Positions 1 through 6,803 of a DNA stretch of 12,001 nucleotides are shown in pieces. The notes beneath the pieces were generated by a model. That model was not told where the DNA came from. It searched no databases and worked only from the letters and a program-made list of their open reading frames with translations. Position 1 is the first letter of the stretch. Each line of letters opens with the position of its first letter. Source of the DNA: PVC group bacterium (GTDB lineage Bacteria; Verrucomicrobiota; Kiritimatiellia; SS1-B-03-39; PXDE01). The DNA is taken from positions 1-12,001 of the forward strand of contig PXDE01000583.1 in the NCBI GenBank assembly GCA_003566475.1, written 5' to 3'. Made by a program: the position numbers and the translations under genes.

Positions 1-126
1 CCCCCAGGGCTTTCGCCCTGGGCTGGCCTGAGTCGCCCCTTCGGGGCTCTGCATGGATCCACTTGTCCGCTTCACCCGGAAGCCCCGGAGGGGCGACTCA
101 GTCCAGCCTGGGCCGAAAGGCCCAGG
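1..126. repeat. Long inverted repeat made of smaller hairpins
   Basis: The left arm (about 3-48) and right arm (about 81-126) are near reverse complements across a 32-base spacer. The first 20 or so bases next to the spacer (AGCCCC..AGGGGCGACTCAG on the right) match with one mismatch, and the match continues with one more mismatch to CCAGCC. The outer ends are each local hairpins: CCCAGGGC-TTTC-GCCCTGGG at 3-22 and CCTGGGCC-GAAA-GGCCCAGG at about 107-126. A third partial copy of the inner motif (AGCCCTGAAGGGGCGA) lies at about 150-165. The left arm begins at the window edge, so the element may extend beyond it. Open frames through this stretch have repeat-like, low-plausibility translations and were not called as genes. 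Confidence 0.75.
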
Positions 127-192
127 AACCCGGTCTTTCCATCATTCGGAGCCCTGAAGGGGCGATTCCATGGGACGACCACCATGCGCACG

Positions 193-562
193 AGGTTAGG
201 TTGAGGCGTATGCGCCACGGGCGGGCCGAGCCGGAGCGAGACCGGGCCATGCGCAGGCTCCTGGAACGAGCGAGGCAACGACCGAACCCCAAGGGGTTCC
301 ATCCGCCAGCCCAGGGTTGCGGCCCTGCCGCTACCCTGGGTTCGCAGCACCCCACCGACCTACCCCAACGGGGTTGTGTCCGCTATGCCGAACGCGTTGG
401 ACGCCTCGGACGCAACCCTTTCAGGGTAGGGACGATATCGTGCCGGGAACCCCAGGGTAGCTCGTGCCTCGCAACCCTGGGCTGGGGTTACGTAGCCCCG
501 TTGGGGCATTCGGATTCCCTCCTGAGAACGTTCGACCCACTTAGGTTGACGCGATTGCGCAG
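193..562. repeat. Intergenic cluster of alternating palindromic repeats
   Basis: This non-coding block contains copies of a few motifs in alternating orientation. One motif is CCAGCCCAGGGTTGCG..GCTACCCTGGG, present at about 305-342 and, inverted, at about 449-487. A second is CCCCAACGGGG, at about 363-373 and inverted at 497-507, with a variant CCCCAAGGGG near 287-296. A third is TTAGGTTGA(G/C)GCG followed shortly by GCGC, in direct orientation at about 195-213 and 541-560, roughly bracketing the block. From memory, this combination resembles dispersed non-coding repeats of planctomycetes and relatives. That resemblance was not checked. The frames on both strands (for example 360-1361 on the minus strand) stay open because of base composition and repeats, and I see no gene here. 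Confidence 0.7.
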
Positions 563-650
563 GGCGTCCAACGTCTGGACGAAACCGTCCAAGGCCGGGA
601 CGGGCTCCGGTCTCGCGCGGGGAGGGGCGCTGGGGTAGGATGATGGTCTT

Positions 651-1499
651 ATGCCGCCTGCCGCCTCCCACCTGCGTCCCCATGTCTCGCGCGACCACGC
701 CATCCGGCGGTGGTTCTGCCTGGATCTGGACGGGACGGTGCTGGAGTACGACTGCGAGCCGGGACGGATCCACGACGAGGCCATCGCGTTCCTGAACGCC
801 CTGGACCTGGAGCGGTTCGGGTGGATCATCAACAGCGGCCGGGAGGTGCGGGATCAGCTCAGGATCCTCGACCTGTCGGTGACCCGGGGCCTGGAGGTGT
901 TGCCGGAGGCCCTGCTGTGCTGCGAGGCCGAGATCTATGTGCGCGAGCACCAGGCCTACAAGCCGTGGGACGACTGGAACGAGACGGTGGCCCGGGCCCA
1001 GGCCTCGTTCAACCGCGAGGTCCGCCTGGCCATGGCCGAGGACATCGCGGTGTGGGGCCGCGAGCTGGGCGCCCACCGGCTGTACCTGGACGACCGGGTG
1101 ACCGGGGTGGTGCTGGCCGGGCTGTCCCCGGAGGAGGCGGCGGCGGTGGTGGCCCGGTTCCGGGAGGCCCTGGGGCCGCTCGGGGACCGGGGGACGGTCA
1201 CCGAGAACGCGCTCTGGGTGTCGGCCATGCCCGGGGGCTACCACAAGGGGCGGCTGCTCGAGGAGTGGATGGTGCGCCACGGCGTACCCCCGGCCTCGGT
1301 GCTGGCCATCGGCGACGACCACAACGACCTCTCCATGCTGGACGGCTCGGTGGTGCCCCACGTAGGGTGCCCGGCCGACGCGCGGCCCATGGTGGCCGAG
1401 CTGGTGGAGGCCAAGGGAGGCCGGATCGCCTCCCGGCCGGGCCCCCCGGGCACGGTGGAACTGATGACCCTTTGGATGACGCTGGGAGAGCAGGCATGA
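651..1499 (+). CDS. HAD-superfamily hydrolase (Cof/sugar-phosphatase-like)
   Basis: This predicted cytosolic phosphatase of 282 residues has the four HAD motifs in order. DLDGT (25-29) holds the nucleophile Asp25 and acid/base Asp27. Ser62 lies in INSGR, Lys199 in YHKG, and GDDHND (221-226) supplies the Mg-binding acidic residues. The large cap between motifs II and III (about 75-190) and the GDDxND form fit subclass IIB, which includes Cof-type, sucrose-phosphate, trehalose-phosphate and mannosyl-3-phosphoglycerate phosphatases. The substrate cannot be named. The ATG at 651 is the first plausible start. Only a weak TAGGAT -10-like box (636-641) precedes it, so a very short leader is possible. 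Its TGA overlaps the ATG of the next gene, with GGGAG about 8 bases before that ATG, which suggests translational coupling. The family call is firm and the specificity unknown. Confidence 0.9.
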   Translation: MPPAASHLRPHVSRDHAIRRWFCLDLDGTVLEYDCEPGRIHDEAIAFLNALDLERFGWIINSGREVRDQLRILDLSVTRGLEVLPEALLCCEAEIYVREHQAYKPWDDWNETVARAQASFNREVRLAMAEDIAVWGRELGAHRLYLDDRVTGVVLAGLSPEEAAAVVARFREALGPLGDRGTVTENALWVSAMPGGYHKGRLLEEWMVRHGVPPASVLAIGDDHNDLSMLDGSVVPHVGCPADARPMVAELVEAKGGRIASRPGPPGTVELMTLWMTLGEQA

Positions 1500-2710
1500 G
1501 GATCGACGCGTTCCGGGCGGTGCGCCCGGCGGCGGGCCGGGAGCCGGAGGTGGCCAGTCCGCCCTACGACGTGGTGGACCGGGCCCAGGCCCGGGACTGG
1601 GTGTCCGCCCGCCCCCGGAGCTTTCTGCGCATCACCCGGCCGGACTACGCCTGGGGCGAGGAGGTGGGGGCGGATCCGGTGCGGCTGGCCGAGGAGGGCC
1701 GGTCGACCCTGGACGCGGACCTGGCCTCGGGCCTGCTGACTCAGGACGAGACGCCGGGGCTGTTCCTGTACCGGCTGGAGAAGGACGGCCGGGCCCAGAC
1801 CGGCCTGGTGGGCGCGTTCCAGACCGCCGAGTACGAGGGGGGGATCATCCACCGCCACGAGAGCACCCTGCGCCGGAAGGAGGACGAGCGGGCCCGGCAC
1901 ATCCAGACCCTGATGGCCCACACCGGCCCGGTGTTCCTGATGAGCCCCGACCTTCCGGGCTGGGAGACGCGGGTGGCGGAGCTTACGGCCACGCCGCCTT
2001 ATTTCGACTTCCGGTCGGACGCCGGGGTGCGGCACACGGGGTGGCGGATCGCGGATCCCGGGTCCTGGCAGGCCTGTTTCGCGGACGCCCCGGGGTATGT
2101 GGCCGACGGTCATCACCGGGCGGCGGCGGCGGTGCGGGCGGCGGCGGCCCTGGACGCGGAGCGCGGCCCCGGCGGCCCCAGCCGCGCCCGGTTCCTGGGC
2201 GTGGTGTTCCCGGCCCGCGAGCTGCGGATCCTGGGCTATCACCGGCTGGTGCGCGACCTGGCGGGCCAGACGCCCGAGGCGTTCCGGGCCGCGCTGGCCG
2301 AGGCGTTCGAGGTGACCGAGGCCGCCGACGGCACGCCCTCGGGCCCGGGGGATCTGCGGATGGTGCTGGAGGGGCGATGGTACCGGCTGCGGCCCCGGAC
2401 GCCCGCCCCTGCCGATCCGGTGGGGGGGCTGGACGTGAGTCTGGTCCAGGACCGCATCCTCGGGCCCGTGCTGGGGGTGGGCGATCCCCGGTCCGACGAC
2501 CGCCTGGTCTGCGTGGGGGGCATCCATGGGCCGGGGGCGCTGGAGCGGGCGGTGGCCGGGGGCCAGGCCGCCGTGGGCTTCGCCCTGCATCCGGTGTCGG
2601 CGGACGGGCTGATGGCGGTGTGCGACGCGGGACGGCTGATGCCGCCCAAGAGCACCTGGTTCGAGCCCAAGCTGATGTCCGGGCTGTGGGTGCATCGGAT
2701 CGACGACTGA
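1496..2710 (+). CDS. DUF1015 family protein
   Basis: The product is 404 residues, the usual size of DUF1015 proteins, and has the landmarks I associate with that family: SPPYDVVD near the N-terminus (21-28), HRHEST (119-124), ADGHHR (203-208), and a C-terminal MPPKSTWFEPK block (382-392) ending in GLWVHRI. There is no signal peptide or membrane segment, so it should be cytosolic. The biochemical function is not established to my knowledge. Some family members lie beside serine-biosynthesis genes, and the DGHHR motif recalls the G-x-x-R loop of ParB/sulfiredoxin-fold proteins such as the serine kinase SerK, but that analogy is my inference. The start is the ATG overlapping the stop of the HAD gene. 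Frame openness upstream of 1496 is only composition. The ATGA overlap links it to the phosphatase, so a shared role in a phosphorylated small-molecule pathway is possible. Confidence 0.88.
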   Translation: MRIDAFRAVRPAAGREPEVASPPYDVVDRAQARDWVSARPRSFLRITRPDYAWGEEVGADPVRLAEEGRSTLDADLASGLLTQDETPGLFLYRLEKDGRAQTGLVGAFQTAEYEGGIIHRHESTLRRKEDERARHIQTLMAHTGPVFLMSPDLPGWETRVAELTATPPYFDFRSDAGVRHTGWRIADPGSWQACFADAPGYVADGHHRAAAAVRAAAALDAERGPGGPSRARFLGVVFPARELRILGYHRLVRDLAGQTPEAFRAALAEAFEVTEAADGTPSGPGDLRMVLEGRWYRLRPRTPAPADPVGGLDVSLVQDRILGPVLGVGDPRSDDRLVCVGGIHGPGALERAVAGGQAAVGFALHPVSADGLMAVCDAGRLMPPKSTWFEPKLMSGLWVHRIDD

Positions 2711-2720
2711 TTTTTTCCGC

Positions 2721-2748
2721 TTGCCTCCCGGGGAGCACGGCGTATTCT
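2721..2748 (+). promoter_or_regulatory. Likely sigma-70 promoter of tRNA-Asp
   Basis: A TTGCCT box at 2721-2726 and a TATTCT box at 2743-2748 are separated by 16 bases. The expected start of transcription near 2755 gives a leader of about 26 bases before the tRNA at 2781. The spacing and both hexamers are good for a GC-rich genome, and the location fits, but the call rests on pattern only. Confidence 0.5.
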
Positions 2749-2780
2749 CGGGCGCTTTGCTGATCCCGAACCCGATTTCG

Positions 2781-2856
<76 letters not shown>

Positions 2857-2860
2857 TCGC

Positions 2861-2895
2861 GCCCGGCCGGATCCCGATCCGGCCGGGCTTTTTTT
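2861..2895 (+). terminator. Rho-independent terminator after tRNA-Asp
   Basis: A perfect 12-bp stem, GCCCGGCCGGAT (2861-2872) with ATCCGGCCGGGC (2877-2888), closes the loop CCCG and is followed directly by seven T residues (2889-2895). This is a canonical intrinsic terminator for plus-strand transcription and ends the tRNA-Asp unit. Confidence 0.93.
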
Positions 2896-2964
2896 GTGCG
2901 CCGGGGCTGGGGTGGGGGCATGAGGTCGGTGAACCAAGATCCGGCCGTTGCCACAGACCCGACC

Positions 2965-3177
2965 TGCTGCGACCCCTCCGGGGTCGGTCTCTTCCTGGGA
3001 CACAGGATCCGGGGGCGTCGCTCCGCTTACCCCCGGCTAATGGCTGGCACCCCTGCGGGGTGGCTGGGACGTACGCGACCCCGGAGGGGTCGAAGCGATT
3101 AGCCGGGGGTCGAGCGACGCGACACCCCCGGAACCCGGACCTTCTCTTCACCGTCCGACCCCGGAGGGGTCGCAGCA
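2965..3177. repeat. 213-bp nested palindromic repeat element
   Basis: The outermost 23 bases at each end (2965-2987 and 3155-3177) are exact reverse complements, and each contains its own small palindrome around CGACCCC..GGGGTCG. Inside them, 3006-3041 and 3098-3134 form a second, imperfect inverted pair around CCGGGGG..CCCCCGGCTAAT. The centre (about 3042-3097) carries CACCCCTGCGGGGTG and another CGACCCCGGAGGGGTCG. Both arm pairs share a centre near 3070, so the whole unit could fold into one long hairpin or cruciform. It lies between the tRNA terminator and the end of the convergent gene at 3265. No gene is visible from 2896 to 3264. It resembles, from memory, dispersed repeats in planctomycete-type genomes. 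Confidence 0.8.
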
Positions 3178-3264
3178 ATCGAGCCTTCTCGCCCTCTGCC
3201 AGGGCGGGGTTCAATCTTGCCCCCATTAGCGTTCATTCGCGGTTCCGCCGCATGGTTCCGGCGC

Positions 3265-4311
3265 CTAGGGCAACAGGTCTTCGGGCTCGGTGACGCCCTC
3301 CTCCTCCGCTCCGGGGATCGCGTCCACCTCGACCGGCTCCGGCTCGGGCTCCGCCTCCTCGAGCAGGTCTTCCGGAACGTCGAGCGGACCTTCTGGGACC
3401 GGAGGCGGTTCGGCGTCGGCCGGGGGCGGGGCTGGATCCTCGACGGGAGGCGGATCGGGCCCGACCTCCGGTTCAGGCTCCGGGGGCGGGATCTCGGGCG
3501 GGGCCAGCGGATCCTCGGCGGGGATCTCGGGCTCGGGCGTGACCATGGGCGGAGGAGGGGTGGGCATCGGCGTGGGGACCGGGGTCGCCACGGGGGTGGG
3601 GGCCGGGGGCGGAGCGAGCTCGGGCGCGGGCGGCGTCCCGGCCGGGGTCTCGGGGCGACGGTTGCGCGTCTCGATGTAGAAGAACACCGCTCCGCCGGCC
3701 AGGATCAGGGCGATCACCATCATCAGCGCATTGCCCAGCGCGTTGCGGCGTTCGGCCCGGATCAGAAGCTGCTGCAAGACCTCTTCCGAGTCGCGCGACT
3801 GCTCCATGAGGCGGGTGACCGTCTGGGCGTGGCTGGACTGGGTGCGGTCGATGACATCGAGGGTGCTGTTGAACCGGGTGATGCTCTCCACAAGCTGCTC
3901 GTCGATCTTCTCCCGGTTGCCCCGAAGGTCGTCGGGCAGCTTGTCGAGGGTCTGGACAAGGCGGTCCTGGACATCGCTCTGCCGTTCGAGATGAGTGCGG
4001 ATGGAGCGGATGAGGTCGAGCAGTTCGATATAGCCCGCCTGCACGGCCTGGTTCTGAAGGTCACGCCGCTCCTGGCGCCGGCGGAAGAGCCCGAACCAGC
4101 CGGGCTTGTCCGCAGGCGGCCGGTCGGGGGCGGTCGGGGCGGCGGGAGGCGGTCCCTTGGAGTAGTGCGGTTCCGACCCAATCAGCTCCGGGTCGTCGGA
4201 ATCCGGGGCATCGTCCTCGGCCGGCTCGGGTTCCGGCGGACGTTCGGCCGCCGAATCCGGCGCCTGCGCATCCTCGGGCTCATCCTTGGATTTCTTCCAG
4301 AACGACAACAT
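3265..4311 (-). CDS. Single-span membrane protein with Pro/Glu-rich tail
   Basis: I do not recognise a named family. The 348-residue product has a short acidic, proline-containing N-terminus (about 1-70), a charged, mostly helical and probably coiled-coil stretch (about 76-190), and one membrane segment (about 191-213, core ALMMVIALILAGGAVFFYI). After that comes a tail of about 130 residues made of Pro, Glu, Ala and Thr (PEPEPE, PTPMPTPPPP) ending EDLLP. There is no cleavable signal peptide. RAERRN before the span suggests a cytoplasmic N-terminus and a tail in the periplasm or outside. TonB has a comparable Pro/Glu spacer, but its C-terminal domain is missing and the coiled coil is on the other side. 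Protein-like content on this strand and implausible Arg/Gly-rich translations on the other support the strand choice. A scaffolding or spanning role is only a guess. It starts at the ATG at 4311 after a G-rich leader. Confidence 0.82.
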   Translation of the reverse strand: MLSFWKKSKDEPEDAQAPDSAAERPPEPEPAEDDAPDSDDPELIGSEPHYSKGPPPAAPTAPDRPPADKPGWFGLFRRRQERRDLQNQAVQAGYIELLDLIRSIRTHLERQSDVQDRLVQTLDKLPDDLRGNREKIDEQLVESITRFNSTLDVIDRTQSSHAQTVTRLMEQSRDSEEVLQQLLIRAERRNALGNALMMVIALILAGGAVFFYIETRNRRPETPAGTPPAPELAPPPAPTPVATPVPTPMPTPPPPMVTPEPEIPAEDPLAPPEIPPPEPEPEVGPDPPPVEDPAPPPADAEPPPVPEGPLDVPEDLLEEAEPEPEPVEVDAIPGAEEEGVTEPEDLLP

Positions 4312-4351
4312 CTAGACCCCCCCGGCCAGACCGGCCGAACATGTTGTGGTC

Positions 4352-4380
4352 TTCATACCGCAACCCCCGCCCTCATGCAA
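4352..4380 (-). promoter_or_regulatory. Candidate promoter of the membrane-protein gene
   Basis: On the minus strand, TTGCAT (4380-4375) and TATGAA (4357-4352) are separated by 17 bases, each matching four of six consensus positions. Transcription would start near 4345, leaving a leader of about 34 bases. That leader includes a small GC-rich palindrome and a run of G residues just before the ATG at 4311. The call is from pattern only. Confidence 0.4.
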
Positions 4381-4397
4381 CCGCCTTCCGCCCCAGA

Positions 4398-4545
4398 AGA
4401 CCTGTCCCTATCCACCAAGAGACCTGTCCCTATCCGTTCGACAAGACCTGTCCCTATCCCACGGGGACAGGCCCTACTGGGGACAACGGGATTAGGGACA
4501 GGTCTTCCCGGACGGGGACAGGCCCTTCCGGAAGGGGACAGACCC
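4398..4545. repeat. Array of GACCTGTCCC / GGGGACAGG repeats
   Basis: Three direct copies of AGACCTGTCCCTATCC start at 4398, 4420 and 4444 (22 and 24 bases apart). They are followed by reverse-orientation copies of the same core: GGGGACAGGCCC (about 4463), GGGGACAA (about 4479), TTAGGGACAGGTCT (about 4493-4505), GGGGACAGGCCC (about 4514) and GGGGACAGACCC (about 4534). The array therefore has three forward and about five reverse units. Similar GGGGACAGG-type repeats occur, from memory, in planctomycetes and deltaproteobacteria, sometimes with REP-associated Y1 transposases. No such transposase lies in this window. The gene-free interval here runs from 4312 to 4744, and apart from this array and the promoter I see nothing in it. 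Confidence 0.8.
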
Positions 4546-4744
4546 TGGCGAGCGCATGCCTCGGGTATTCCGGGGCCGGGCGACGGGCGGACGGGGTCCG
4601 TGCGGGGCCGAACGGAGGGGCAGCCAGGAATGGCTGACCTACGGGAGGCCAGTGTCCACAAACAGGTCGACCACTCCAAGCCGACCTCGTGGGCAGGATG
4701 CGGCCGGAACCAGGACGCGAGACCCAAGAGAGGATCCGTGAACT

Positions 4745-5275
4745 CTACCGGCGGCCCCGCGTCTTCCGGCGGCGGCGCAAGACGAAGAGCAGGCCGGCCA
4801 CCCCGAACAGGGTCACCGAGCCCGGCTCGGGAATGACCTGCTGCACATCGGCGATCTGCAGGTTGGTCAGCACGATCTGGTTGTCGCCAGGCCGATAGAC
4901 CACCTCGCCGTCGAGCACCAGGTCTCCCTGCACCAGCCAGGTGCCGAAGTTCAGGGGGTCCACCGGGTCATTGCCGGCCCACTGGAACAGCACGTACTCG
5001 GTCAGCAGCGGCAAGTCGCTCAGGCTGGCGATCACGTTGACGGTGTAGAGGCCGTCGTCGGAAAGCTGGAACGCGTCGCCGCCGCCGGTGATCCAGACCA
5101 GGTCGCCCAGCATGCCGAGCACGTCCCAGTGGTAGATCGAACCGGAGAGGAAGGTGAACTGCTCGACCTCGAGGGTGCCCACGCTGTTGCCGGGCGAGAG
5201 GGGGCCTTCGAGCACGACCCGCGAGCCGGTGATGGAGCCGCCGCCGGACAGCGACTGGAACATGTTGCCGGACAC
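4745..5275 (-). CDS. PEP-CTERM surface protein, 5'-truncated
   Basis: The 176-residue product ends in a clear PEP-CTERM sorting signal: PEP at 149-151, a hydrophobic stretch SVTLFGVAGLLFVL (about 153-166) and a basic tail RRRRKTRGRR. The body has the Gly/Ser/Leu pattern of beta-helical autotransporter-like passengers, for example GPLSPGNSVGTLEV near the N-terminus. Intact family members are exported through an N-terminal signal peptide and then processed by an exosortase, but no signal peptide is present here. The only usable start is a GTG at 5275 with no evident ribosome-binding site. The upstream frame (SANLSNL before the GTG) still looks like passenger sequence but offers no ATG, GTG or TTG start. 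It begins about 40 bases after the sulfatase stop. I read it as the remnant of a longer gene, possibly not expressed. Misassembly is an alternative. Confidence 0.72.
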   Translation of the reverse strand: MSGNMFQSLSGGGSITGSRVVLEGPLSPGNSVGTLEVEQFTFLSGSIYHWDVLGMLGDLVWITGGGDAFQLSDDGLYTVNVIASLSDLPLLTEYVLFQWAGNDPVDPLNFGTWLVQGDLVLDGEVVYRPGDNQIVLTNLQIADVQQVIPEPGSVTLFGVAGLLFVLRRRRKTRGRR

Positions 5276-5315
5276 GAGGTTGCTCAGGTTGGCCGATGGG
5301 CGATCCCTCCTCGAC

Positions 5316-6803
5316 TCAGAGCCCGAAGCTGCGGCGGTCGGTGCGGCGGGGGACGGTGTCGCAGGTCTCCTGGTACCAGGTGAGCAGGCGGTCGGCGAGC
5401 TGGGCCCGGACGCCGGCCAGGGCGGGGTCGTCGATGCGGTTGCGGATCTCGCCGGGATCCTCGCGGAGGTCGTACAGCTCGTCGCTCTCGTACAGGCGCC
5501 GCACGTACTTGTAGTCGGCCGTGCGGCACATGGTGGCCTTGGTGTGCTCGGGGATGCGCTGCTGCATGCGGCAGCGCGGGTGGTACAGCCCGGCCGGGTC
5601 GGTGGCGCTGGGGCTGTCGCGCTCCGCCGCCTGCGTCTCGCCGTCGAGCCGCCCGCCCTCGCAGAACACCGCGTCGCGGTGCTGGTCGGTGGCCCCGGAG
5701 AGCAGGGGCAGCAGCGACTTCCCGAACCCGTCGTAGCCGGGGTCGATCCCGGTCAGGTCGTGCACGGTGGCGGTGAGGTCGGTCAGCTCGACCAGGGCGT
5801 CGCGCACCCCCGGGCGCGCCGGGACGCCCGCCGGGGGCTTGACGATGAACGGCACCCGGGTGAGGCAGTCCTCGAAGGTGTTCTGGTTCTTCTCGACCAG
5901 CCCGTAGTCGCCGGTGAAGTCGCCGTGGTCGGAGAACAGGAAGAACGCGCAGTCGTCCCAGAGGCCCTTCTCCTCGAGCGCGGCCCGCAAATGGCCGACC
6001 TGGGCGTCCACCCGGGCGCACATGCCGTAGTAGGTGGCCCGCAGCTCGCTCCAGCGCTCCTCGGTCCACCCGTGCAGGCCCTGGCCCTCGGCGATGCCGC
6101 GGAGGATGGACGGCTTGCCCTCCCAGCCCTCGGGGGCAGGCGTCCGGGGCGGGAGCTTCGCCCGGTCGATCATGGAGAAGTACGGATCCTCCACCGTGTA
6201 GGGCGGATGGGGGTAGCCGATGGGCAGGTAGAGGCAGAGCGGGGCCTCGCCGTCCCAGGTGCGGACGCGCTCGCAGGCCCCCTCGACCATGGCCCAGTCC
6301 CAGTCCAGCGCGCCGTCGAAGTCCTCGGGCGGCGGCGCGATCCGCCCCTCGAAGAACGAGTAGTAGTTGTCGCCGCCGGGCGGCCCGCGCCATCCGCTGG
6401 ACTGCCCGTGATGCCGGTGCCACAGCGGACGCTGGCAGCGGAAGTACTCGTGGCAGGAGTCGAACGGATGGTGCTGCCCCTGGACCAGGTCGTTCTTGCC
6501 GCCCCACCACACGTGGTAGCCGTGCTCCTTCAGGGTCTTGAGCAGGTTGGGCTCATCCGGCCGGAGCAGGTGATACATGGTCCGGTGGCCGAAGGTGTGG
6601 GGGTACCAGCCGGTCATGAACGAGCACCGGCTGGGGGTGCAGACCGGGTTCTGGCAGTAGGCGTGGCGGAACGACACCGCCGTCTCCCCCGCCATGCGGT
6701 CGAGGTTCGGGGTGACGGCGGCCGGATCGCCGAGATGCCCCATCACATCCCCGCGCCACTGGTCGGGGTTGAACAGGATGATGGGCGGGGGCCTGCGGGT
6801 CAT
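5316..6803 (-). CDS. Sulfatase, formylglycine Cys-type, without signal peptide
   Basis: This 495-residue type I sulfatase of the alkaline-phosphatase fold carries the modification motif CTPSR at 55-59. Cys55 is the residue converted to formylglycine by FGE or an anaerobic maturase, neither of which is in the window. Other supporting features are FNPDQWRGD near the N-terminus (11-19, probable metal-binding Asp), GGKND (101-105), and SDHGD (291-295) with a following Lys (305). The C-terminal DELYDLREDPGEIRN block (441-455) is typical of the family. Most sulfatases of these bacteria are exported, but this one begins MTRRPPPIILFNPDQ with the catalytic fold starting at once, so it is probably cytosolic. 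The ATG at 6803 overlaps the stop of the upstream gene and has GGAGG (6815-6811) seven bases before it. The long open frame upstream of 6803 is a shadow. The substrate is unknown; a sulfated sugar is plausible from its neighbours. Confidence 0.93.
   Translation of the reverse strand: MTRRPPPIILFNPDQWRGDVMGHLGDPAAVTPNLDRMAGETAVSFRHAYCQNPVCTPSRCSFMTGWYPHTFGHRTMYHLLRPDEPNLLKTLKEHGYHVWWGGKNDLVQGQHHPFDSCHEYFRCQRPLWHRHHGQSSGWRGPPGGDNYYSFFEGRIAPPPEDFDGALDWDWAMVEGACERVRTWDGEAPLCLYLPIGYPHPPYTVEDPYFSMIDRAKLPPRTPAPEGWEGKPSILRGIAEGQGLHGWTEERWSELRATYYGMCARVDAQVGHLRAALEEKGLWDDCAFFLFSDHGDFTGDYGLVEKNQNTFEDCLTRVPFIVKPPAGVPARPGVRDALVELTDLTATVHDLTGIDPGYDGFGKSLLPLLSGATDQHRDAVFCEGGRLDGETQAAERDSPSATDPAGLYHPRCRMQQRIPEHTKATMCRTADYKYVRRLYESDELYDLREDPGEIRNRIDDPALAGVRAQLADRLLTWYQETCDTVPRRTDRRSFGL

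Noticed and set aside
63..638. Open frame of 191 codons on the plus strand, and overlapping minus-strand frames
   Set aside because: It has a TTG start, a composition that follows the repeats, and no family resemblance. The stretch is built of inverted repeats that keep several frames open at once.
710..1495. Upstream extension of the DUF1015 reading frame
   Set aside because: The translation is a Gly/Arg/Pro-rich shadow of the HAD gene. The conserved DUF1015 N-terminus begins at the ATG at 1496.
4398..4460. Possible CRISPR array
   Set aside because: There are only three direct units with spacers of 6-8 bases, followed by units in reverse orientation. There are no cas genes, so it is an interspersed repeat array.
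3217..4836. 539-codon plus-strand open frame
   Set aside because: It is an Arg/Gly/Leu-rich antisense shadow of the membrane-protein gene, running on through the repeat array. The minus strand encodes a coherent helix, membrane span and tail.
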